Under the pieces are notes generated by a model. The model searched no databases. It saw nothing but the letters and a program-made list of their open reading frames with translations, and was not told the DNA's origin. Below are positions 8,569 to 12,657 of a stretch of 12,657 nucleotides of DNA, one piece after another. Both the position numbers and the translations under genes were made by a program. The DNA lies in contig JAHKAT010000234.1 of assembly GCA_018825925.1 (NCBI GenBank), forward strand, positions 1 through 12,657, given 5' to 3'. The stretch comes from Bacteroidota bacterium (GTDB taxonomy: Bacteria; Bacteroidota; Bacteroidia; Flavobacteriales_D; Crocinitomicaceae). Within the stretch, counting starts at the first letter, position 1, and each line of letters starts with the position of its first letter.

Positions 8569-9309
8569 TTAATTTCGATACTCAGTTATGATTCTATTCA
8601 AGTCCTCCTCCGAAATAAAAATAAAAGGCGCGATTATATACTTGTCCAGTTCATTTTGAAAATATTTAATTTTAGAAGTTGCCACATCTATTCCATCGAT
8701 TGTTAGTTTAATCATCCAATCATAATGCACATAGGCTAAAATGTCGCCACTTTGCTCTATATTAAAACATAGATTAGGAGGTACGTCTAGGTTGTTTGTT
8801 TTTTCCGTAAACCAAATTTCAACTTTATTTGCTGTATCCTGGTGTTTAGTAGTCATAATGATGTTCTTTACTAAACTTTTATAATATGTTAGCTCTGGTT
8901 CATCAAACGGTCTTTTGGGTGCTTTAATATAATTGAGTTTCCGCCAAAATTGTTCTGAGTCCTCAGGTTGGCAAAACAACATAATTGCAATGCACTTTTT
9001 TAATATCATTTCTCTTTCCAACATCTCTACCATTTTTTTGCCTACACCTATATTCTTGAATTCACTTTTTACATTAAGAATTCCAATAGAGCATACGCCA
9101 TCTTGTATTAAAAAAGTAAGAAAAGCAATGGTTTTACCATGTATTCGGCCAACTAGAATTCTTTTCTCTCTAAAGCACCTTTCAATATGGTTCCAATTTC
9201 CGTGAAACCTGTTGCCGTTATTTTTATGTTCATTTAAAAGCCATATTTCAATTTCCCTGATTTGTTGAGAATTTGGGCTGAATGAAATTTCAGTTGGTTC
9301 TTTAATCAT
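8569..9309 (-). CDS. GNAT-family N-acetyltransferase with an additional C-terminal domain
   Basis: The 246-aa product has an N-terminal Gcn5-related acetyltransferase fold at about 1-145. Beta strands at 51-67 (VGRIHGKTIAFLTFL) and 73-80 lead to the acetyl-CoA pyrophosphate loop, KNIGVG at 85-90, a variant of the usual (R/Q)xxGx(G/A), then the helix KKMVEMLE. A later segment, EDSEQFWRKLNYIKA (116-130), matches the usual end of the fold, where an aromatic residue closes the cofactor site. Residues about 150-246 form a separate region with no recognised domain, rich in beta-prone and aromatic residues (EIWFTEK, AYVHYDWMIKLTIDG). The substrate is unknown. The gene stands alone, convergent with the metal operon and flanked by gene-free blocks. 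ATG at 9307-9309 is the only good start, preceded by an A/T-rich leader. The GNAT call is solid; the C-terminal part is unassigned. Confidence 0.85.
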   Translation of the reverse strand: MIKEPTEISFSPNSQQIREIEIWLLNEHKNNGNRFHGNWNHIERCFREKRILVGRIHGKTIAFLTFLIQDGVCSIGILNVKSEFKNIGVGKKMVEMLEREMILKKCIAIMLFCQPEDSEQFWRKLNYIKAPKRPFDEPELTYYKSLVKNIIMTTKHQDTANKVEIWFTEKTNNLDVPPNLCFNIEQSGDILAYVHYDWMIKLTIDGIDVATSKIKYFQNELDKYIIAPFIFISEEDLNRIITEYRN

Positions 9310-9661
9310 GTATTAAAAATAAAAAAAAGATAGCAAATTTCTGGCGCCATTCCTTTCCTTGCAAGGTCGAGCCCTACGGGTTTTGCCAAAATAATCTCCA
9401 TCCCAATTTCTTTTGAGGTTTTAAATTTTTTATCCTCTTAAAATTACGCACCTTGTGCTTCGGGTGGGATAGTATTTTTTTGCCAAAAACCTTGCAATCC
9501 AATTCATGGCACAAGGTCGGAGAGCTTTCTTTTTTTTCTTTTTTTCTTTGAATTGATGTATAAAATGAATCGGGTAGCAAGGCAAATAGTGGGGGGAAGG
9601 ATTGCCTATATTGTATGTTTTGCAACATTGGCTATTTTCTTTTACTAAGAATATTGGACAA
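9310..9661. other. Gene-free block with duplicated short motifs and a pyrimidine tract
   Basis: About 350 nt with no supported gene. TTTTGCCAAAA, an 11-mer with palindromic arms, occurs at 9381-9391 and again at 9478-9488. AAGGTCG occurs at 9363-9369 and 9513-9519. The perfect palindrome CCTTGCAAGG lies at 9357-9366, and GCAC-CTT-GTGC lies at 9448-9458. A 25-nt run of only C and T spans 9525-9549. The 84-aa minus-strand open frame across 9374-9628 is basic and low in complexity and looks like chance. This block probably holds the promoter of the minus-strand GNAT gene near 9310-9350, but I see no clear Bacteroidota -33/-7 pair. Confidence 0.5.
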
Positions 9662-9688
9662 GAAAAAAGGCGCCTATAAAAGCGCCTC
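9662..9688 (-). terminator. Intrinsic terminator of the 251-aa/57-aa gene unit
   Basis: Read on the minus strand, AGGCGC (9687-9682) and GCGCCT (9673-9668) form a six-pair G+C-rich stem with an 8-nt loop. A run of six T (9668-9663) follows directly. It starts 22 nt after the stop codon of the 57-aa gene, so it ends the two-gene transcript. Confidence 0.85.
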
Positions 9689-9710
9689 CTTATCTAACTT
9701 ACGATATCCA

Positions 9711-9884
9711 CTACGACTCGAATGTCAATTCTACAATTACCTCTCCATTGGGTAGGGTAGGCTTTTGTACATTAAGATTAATTTTTCCTGAAATATCAGA
9801 TCCTGATTTGAATCGGACTTTTCTTCCTTTATCGTAGATCGTTAATTCCACGTTCGTTGAAATGATGTTGTCTTCTGCTGCCAT
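9711..9884 (-). CDS. Small conserved-looking protein (57 aa), partner of the 251-aa protein
   Basis: An ATG at 9884-9882 opens a 57-aa frame ending in TAG (9713-9711). The product starts MAAEDNIISTNVELTIYDKG and continues with alternating hydrophobic and polar residues, including KVRFKSGSDISGKINLNV and a closing EVIVELTFES, so it should be nearly all beta strand. There is no signal peptide or membrane segment. It lies 21 nt after the stop of the 251-aa gene, on the same strand, and immediately before a good terminator, which supports it as the second gene of that unit. The spacer upstream (ATAAATTAAAAG) is A-rich, as is common at Bacteroidota starts. I recall short proteins of this kind next to relatives of the 251-aa gene, but know no function and cannot verify the recollection here. 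Confidence 0.75.
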   Translation of the reverse strand: MAAEDNIISTNVELTIYDKGRKVRFKSGSDISGKINLNVQKPTLPNGEVIVELTFES

Positions 9885-9905
9885 AACTTTTAATTTATGA
9901 ATGAA

Positions 9906-10661
9906 TTAAGCTTGTTCAACTCCAATGATGGTCAACGAGTTGTATTTCCCATTATTCAATGGATACTGAACCGCATTGATTTCTTGAAAAAACTCAATGG
10001 TCAACAAGTATGTACTGGTTACTAAAATAGACGGTGGTTGAGCAATTGCCAAATTGACATTAGACAACACAGTATTCATTGGGAGGTTGACCGTATTGCT
10101 TATTTCGATTGATTTAAGCTCATTTCCGAAGTCAACACCAGCCCATGCACCCGTGAAGCTGACATGTGTCGCTCCTTGTGGCGCAGCAATGTCTATCGCC
10201 GGAATCAAGTTATTGATATTGATTTCCCCTGTCATCATATCCAAAGTGTAAGGTTTGAACAAAATACTTCCAAGTATCGCACGGTTGTTGAAGTTGAATC
10301 CTTTCAACATTTCACGTCCAGAGATATCAAAAACTCCGAAGGCTACTTTTCGGTTTCCACGATCATTGGTTGTGTCATACAATCTAATTTTTGACATGAC
10401 TTGAGTCAAACGGGAAGTAACTCGTCCATCACTTGCTTTCATCATTAATGTACGAACCGCATCACGGAGCAATTTTCCTGATTTGGCTGCACTTCCAAAT
10501 TCTTGATTGTTTTCCCTAGTTCGAACGAACGCTGGGTCGTTTTGAATACGTTGAGCATCCACCGATGTTTTCATTCTTGCCAAGTCACCATCCTTGGTCT
10601 TGTAAAAGTTTACGTTATCTAACGTTCCTTTGATTTTGATTAAGCCACTTTGCCTTGCCAT
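9906..10661 (-). CDS. Conserved protein of unknown function (251 aa), Bacteroidota-type family
   Basis: The product begins MARQSGLIKIKGTLDNVNFY, then KTKDGDLARMK, then a region rich in Arg, Asn and Glu (NDPAFVRTRENNQEFGSAAK, about 42-60). A helical Lys/Arg-rich segment follows (GKLLRDAVRTLMMKASDGRVTSRL, split across about 61-86). From about residue 110 onward it is mostly beta-prone, ending VEQA. There is no signal peptide, lipobox, transmembrane helix or catalytic motif. The N-terminal pattern (short strand, YKTKDG, then NDPAF-RTREN) matches an unnamed family I associate with Bacteroidota genomes; that is recollection, not a search. ATG at 10661-10659 has an A/T-rich leader. The gene is followed 21 nt later by the 57-aa gene and a terminator. 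A structural, nucleic-acid-binding or phage-derived role is possible, but nothing in the sequence decides. Confidence 0.85.
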   Translation of the reverse strand: MARQSGLIKIKGTLDNVNFYKTKDGDLARMKTSVDAQRIQNDPAFVRTRENNQEFGSAAKSGKLLRDAVRTLMMKASDGRVTSRLTQVMSKIRLYDTTNDRGNRKVAFGVFDISGREMLKGFNFNNRAILGSILFKPYTLDMMTGEININNLIPAIDIAAPQGATHVSFTGAWAGVDFGNELKSIEISNTVNLPMNTVLSNVNLAIAQPPSILVTSTYLLTIEFFQEINAVQYPLNNGKYNSLTIIGVEQA

Positions 10662-11010
10662 TTTCTAAAAATTTATACATTAATATTACTTTCTAATAAA
10701 ATAACGGACAAAATTCAAATAGTTGACAGTCATGGTTTTGTATTGCATGTATTGCATTACATTGCTTCAATCATTCCACAATAGCAGACTTATTTCATAC
10801 CAAATCATTACCCATAGATACTTTATGGATAGTTTATAAAAAATACATAGTCCCTAATCAAATATAAATGAGTATCTTTGACGCAGTTCAACGCAAAACG
10901 TTCGTTGATTTTGAAATAAAATAAGAGAATAAATAGTTGCTTATTCGTAGGACAAGCACTTTTTAAAAATATAACGCTTTGAATTTGCGCTGGTTAAGTC
11001 TAATTTGTTA
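10662..11010. other. AT-rich gene-free stretch between divergent genes
   Basis: About 350 nt upstream of both the minus-strand 251-aa gene and the plus-strand GIY-YIG gene, with no coding frame I can support. It should hold the promoter of the 251-aa/57-aa unit within about the first 100 nt, though no clear TTTG/TAnnTTTG pair was found. A short tandem repeat lies at 10739-10765. Nothing else distinct was seen. Confidence 0.5.
10739..10765. repeat. 9-nt tandem repeat upstream of the 251-aa gene
   Basis: TGTATTGCA occurs twice in direct succession (10739-10747 and 10748-10756), followed by a related TTACATTGC (10757-10765). It lies about 78-105 nt upstream of the 251-aa start codon, a position where a regulator could bind repeated half-sites. 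A regulatory role is inference; short tandem repeats in AT-rich DNA also arise by slippage. Confidence 0.5.
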
Positions 11011-11066
11011 GTCCCGTCCAGACCGCAACGTTAATAGCGAAAAATACGCCTTTTATGGCTGAAAGG

Positions 11067-11112
11067 TTAGAAACCTCCAAAGAGTATCAATTCTTTGGAG
11101 GTTTTGTCTTTT
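11067..11112 (+). repeat. Hairpin repeat, copy 1, upstream of the GIY-YIG gene
   Basis: TTAGAAACC leads into a perfect 13-bp stem: AAACCTCCAAAGA (11071-11083) pairs with TCTTTGGAGGTTT (11092-11104). The loop is GTATCAAT, and a T-rich tail, TTTTGTCTTTT, overlaps the stem end. It has the form of an intrinsic terminator on the plus strand, yet it ends only 17 nt before the GIY-YIG start codon. The same design recurs after that gene, so it is listed as a repeat. GTCCCGTC at 11011-11018 may be the 5' edge of a longer unit, since GTCCCGAC also precedes copy 2. Confidence 0.8.
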
Positions 11113-11129
11113 GTAGAAGTTCATAAATA

Positions 11130-11381
11130 ATGGAAGACTACTATGTTTATATAAATTATTCTGAGAAGTTCGACAAATTCTATATTGGTCAAACACGAGA
11201 TTTTGAAGCTCGTTTGTTACTTCATAACCGTGGTTTGGTAAAATCAACTAAACCATATCTCCCATGGAAAAATGTACTGTTAATTAGGAAAGAATCCAGG
11301 TCGGAATCAATCATTCTTGAAAGGAAATTAAAGAATCTTAATCGTGAGAGGTTAAAATTGTTTATTGAAAAATATAAGTAG
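11130..11381 (+). CDS. Small GIY-YIG nuclease-family protein
   Basis: The 83-aa product is a stand-alone GIY-YIG domain. The first strand has YVYI (5-8, the GIY position) and, after ten residues, YIG (18-20) in FYIGQT. Arg28 in FEARL is at the position of the catalytic arginine, followed by HN (32-33). Glu64 in SIILERKLKNL is at the position of the metal-binding glutamate. So the catalytic set looks intact. The family cuts DNA in repair, restriction and homing contexts; small single-domain members are common in Bacteroidota and are mostly uncharacterised. An in-frame TAA at 11124-11126 forces the start to be the ATG at 11130. Hairpin repeats flank the gene on both sides, which suggests that it moves or is regulated together with them. 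No fused DNA-binding domain is present. Confidence 0.88.
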   Translation: MEDYYVYINYSEKFDKFYIGQTRDFEARLLLHNRGLVKSTKPYLPWKNVLLIRKESRSESIILERKLKNLNRERLKLFIEKYK

Positions 11382-11393
11382 ACTTATATGGTC

Positions 11394-11422
11394 CCGACGT
11401 ACCGATAATTATCGGTAGTCGG
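11394..11422. repeat. Palindromic element between the GIY-YIG gene and hairpin copy 2
   Basis: TACCGATAATTATCGGTA (11400-11417) is an 18-nt perfect palindrome. It is extended by CCGAC (11394-11398) pairing with GTCGG (11418-11422), with one unpaired G at 11399. It begins 12 nt after the GIY-YIG stop codon. Such compact palindromes resemble dispersed repetitive palindromic units; copy number cannot be judged from this window. It could also be an operator or part of a 3' structure. Confidence 0.7.
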
Positions 11423-11426
11423 CAGC

Positions 11427-11472
11427 TTAGAAACCCCTGGGAAGTATCAATTTCCTGGGGTTTTTGCTTTTT
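11427..11472 (+). repeat. Hairpin repeat, copy 2, downstream of the GIY-YIG gene; probable terminator
   Basis: It has the same layout as copy 1: TTAGAAACC, then arms AAACCCCTGGGAA (11431-11443) and TTTCCTGGGGTTT (11451-11463), with GTATCAA between. The T-rich tail is TTTTTGCTTTTTT. The stem has one T-T mismatch and one G-T pair. Relative to copy 1, several base pairs are exchanged on both arms (T-A to C-G, A-T to G-C), so pairing is kept while sequence changes. Its position after the GIY-YIG stop codon fits a terminator for that gene. Confidence 0.8.
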
Positions 11473-11541
11473 GGCCAAAAGTGTAATTTAATGGGATCAT
11501 ATGAAAATATTGCTAACACTGTATTTAGTGGTAATTTACAT

Positions 11542-11883
11542 ATGCTTAGAAAATTTTATTCAATCCTACTAATAACCATATTGCATAGTTGTGGTTTTGT
11601 GCCATCAGAAGAGGAAGAAAGATTGTTTATCAAACAATACGACCTGCTCAAACTTGACGGTGACACTTGTTTAAATTGCATAGTCGATGTAAAGGAAGAC
11701 CACATTTATAAAATTCTAAAGGACGGAGAAGAAGTTGGGGATGGAAAATGGGATCTTTCACACCCAATTGATATTCCCGGTTTTGTGCTTGAACTAGAAA
11801 ACGGACCAGGATGGATGGTATATGATAGTGACACTGAAATAGACTACATTGATCGCAGACAATCAAATAAGTCAAATTTTTAA
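11542..11883 (+). CDS. Small predicted lipoprotein of unknown function
   Basis: I chose the ATG at 11542, which gives a 113-aa product with a textbook lipoprotein signal: MLRKFYSILLITILHSCG, with Cys17 after L-H-S as the lipidation site. The frame extends upstream to a TTG inside the hairpin tail and to an ATG at 11491, but those starts would bury the signal peptide. The mature part is acidic (SEEEERLF), then has a Cys pair (TCLNC, Cys43 and Cys46) followed by a beta-prone region with GKWDLSHPIDIPGF. It probably sits in the inner or outer membrane facing the periplasm. No family was recognised. It follows hairpin copy 2 and is followed about 70 nt later by its own terminator-like hairpin, so it is probably a single-gene transcript. 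Confidence 0.75.
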   Translation: MLRKFYSILLITILHSCGFVPSEEEERLFIKQYDLLKLDGDTCLNCIVDVKEDHIYKILKDGEEVGDGKWDLSHPIDIPGFVLELENGPGWMVYDSDTEIDYIDRRQSNKSNF

Positions 11884-12190
11884 AGGAAAAGGATTTAAAC
11901 TACCCCTAACATCGCATAAAAAGTAATAGCGCATAGGTTCTTCTATTTCATAGCGGCAGTGATCCGCTTTTTTATTATTTCAATTTCACATTATTTGAAT
12001 TAATTTATACTTTTAGAGCTCTTTACGCATTGAAGAAGTTCTACTGACTCATTTTTTATTTTATTGAAATCGTTTGATATTTTTTTGTAATTGATTTCTA
12101 GTGATTTGATAAAGACTAGATTACAAATAAAGTGACCTCTTTGATCAAAATAATAATGAATAAGTAGCGTATATAAACAAGTTATAGAGC
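11884..12190. other. AT-rich gene-free stretch between two lipoprotein genes
   Basis: About 300 nt with a terminator-like hairpin near its left end (11952-11973) and the presumed promoter of the next gene near its right end. The only open frame, 67 codons on the minus strand (12000-12203), is Lys-, Asn- and Ile-rich and has no support. No clear promoter pair was recognised. Confidence 0.5.
11952..11973 (+). terminator. Probable intrinsic terminator after the 113-aa lipoprotein gene
   Basis: AGCGG (11952-11956) pairs with CCGCT (11964-11968) around a 7-nt loop and runs into six T residues (11968-11973). The stem is short but G+C-rich, and it lies about 70 nt after the lipoprotein stop codon. 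Confidence 0.65.
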
Positions 12191-12657
12191 ATGAAAAAAC
12201 CATATTCGATAGGTATGAAAAATTTGTTTTTAGTTTTATCCATTCTCATTGTTGTGTTAGGTTGCAGCAGTGGACCCAAAAAATTAGATGAGTTTCTGAT
12301 AGACGTTTCTGAGTTCACGATAAGTAATGATTTGTTGAAAGATGGTGACTACGTTGAGATTTTAGGAGCATCTGGAAATTTATCAAGTGAACATAAGATG
12401 GATTTTTATAATCTTATTGTAGTGAGATCATTAGAATCCGGTGACACAATAAATATTCTTTGTACTAATTATTTTCAAATAAATCCAAATAATCCAAAAA
12501 CCAGATTTATATCTAACACAACTAAAATGGGAAAACTTATCGAGAATGCATCAACGGCAAATACTGGAGATGATTTAGATAATCTTGAACCTAAAAAGTT
12601 TGATAAAGTTTTTTACGATACTGATTATATTCAACTAGATATTCGAAAATATAAATC
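12191..12657 (+). CDS. Predicted lipoprotein of unknown function, 3' partial
   Basis: The frame is open from the ATG at 12191 to the window end (155 complete codons), with the stop outside. Two starts are possible: 12191 (MKKPYSIG then MKN...) and 12215 (MKNLFLVLSILIVVLGC). The second gives the more typical short signal peptide; the first is kept because it is the longer frame. Either way the lipobox VLGC puts the lipidated Cys at residue 25 of the long form. The mature part is mixed alpha/beta with an extended acidic section (TGDDLDNLEPKKFDKVFYD). There is one further Cys (ILCTNYF) and no recognised domain. Location is predicted to be membrane-anchored in the periplasm or at the outer membrane. 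The gene appears independent of the preceding lipoprotein gene because a terminator lies between them. Confidence 0.8.
   Translation, partial: MKKPYSIGMKNLFLVLSILIVVLGCSSGPKKLDEFLIDVSEFTISNDLLKDGDYVEILGASGNLSSEHKMDFYNLIVVRSLESGDTINILCTNYFQINPNNPKTRFISNTTKMGKLIENASTANTGDDLDNLEPKKFDKVFYDTDYIQLDIRKYK

Noticed and set aside
8933..9205. 90-aa plus-strand frame
   Set aside because: It is the shadow of the GNAT gene on the other strand.
9310..9345. Bacteroidota-type promoter (TTTG ... TATTTTTA) before the GNAT gene
   Set aside because: The two boxes are only 12 nt apart, against about 19-21 nt expected, and sit in a T-run where such matches arise by chance.
9374..9628. 84-aa minus-strand frame
   Set aside because: It covers a pyrimidine/purine tract and repeated motifs, and its Lys-rich product looks like translated spacer.
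11001..11045. Possible tRNA or tRNA remnant upstream of hairpin copy 1
   Set aside because: GTCCCGTCCAGACCGC recalls a T-arm and acceptor end, but no 5-7-5 T-arm, anticodon arm or acceptor pairing could be drawn.
11464..11541. Upstream TTG (11464) or ATG (11491) start for the 113-aa lipoprotein
   Set aside because: Either would place residues ahead of a well-formed lipoprotein signal peptide; the TTG lies inside the hairpin tail.
12000..12203. 67-aa minus-strand frame
   Set aside because: AT-rich, low-complexity product overlapping the start of the plus-strand lipoprotein gene; no supporting evidence.

Overview
The window reads as chromosomal DNA of a member of the Bacteroidota, most likely of the Cytophagales type. 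This is inference from gene content, not from a marker gene: an RND metal pump fused to its own outer-membrane channel, an AT-rich translation-start context without strong Shine-Dalgarno sites, and a 251-aa plus 57-aa protein pair that resembles unnamed families I associate with Bacteroidota. No rRNA, tRNA, CRISPR array, transposase or integrase was seen.

Left half (2-8064, + strand) is a tightly packed heavy-metal efflux operon. It starts with a CzcA/CusA-type RND pump whose N-terminus lies outside the window and whose C-terminus continues into a TolC/CzcC-type outer-membrane factor. Then come a His-rich CzcB/CusB-type adaptor lipoprotein (10-nt gap), an integral-membrane methyltransferase of the isoprenylcysteine carboxyl methyltransferase (ICMT) type (10-nt gap) and a CPC-type P1B ATPase (3-nt gap). 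The logic is two-stage export: the ATPase moves metal from cytoplasm to periplasm, and the RND/adaptor/channel complex carries it out of the cell. The proton-relay residues of the pump and the transmembrane residues of the ATPase point to Zn/Cd/Co-type divalent cations rather than Cu(I).

Middle (8065-10661). A gene-free, G+C-richer block with inverted repeats (8065-8568) abuts the ATPase stop codon. A minus-strand GNAT acetyltransferase with an extra C-terminal domain follows (8569-9309). A second gene-free block (9310-9661) contains duplicated short motifs and a long pyrimidine tract. A minus-strand two-gene unit follows: the conserved 251-aa protein, then the 57-aa protein, which is short and easily missed, then a good intrinsic terminator.

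Right part (10662-12657). An AT-rich intergenic stretch leads to a small GIY-YIG nuclease-like gene bracketed by two copies of the same hairpin. Their loops are identical and their stems differ by compensatory changes, and an 18-nt perfect palindrome sits beside the second copy. Two small predicted lipoprotein genes of unknown function follow; the second runs off the window end. The GIY-YIG gene with its flanking hairpins, and the 251/57-aa pair, are the parts most likely to hold undescribed biology.
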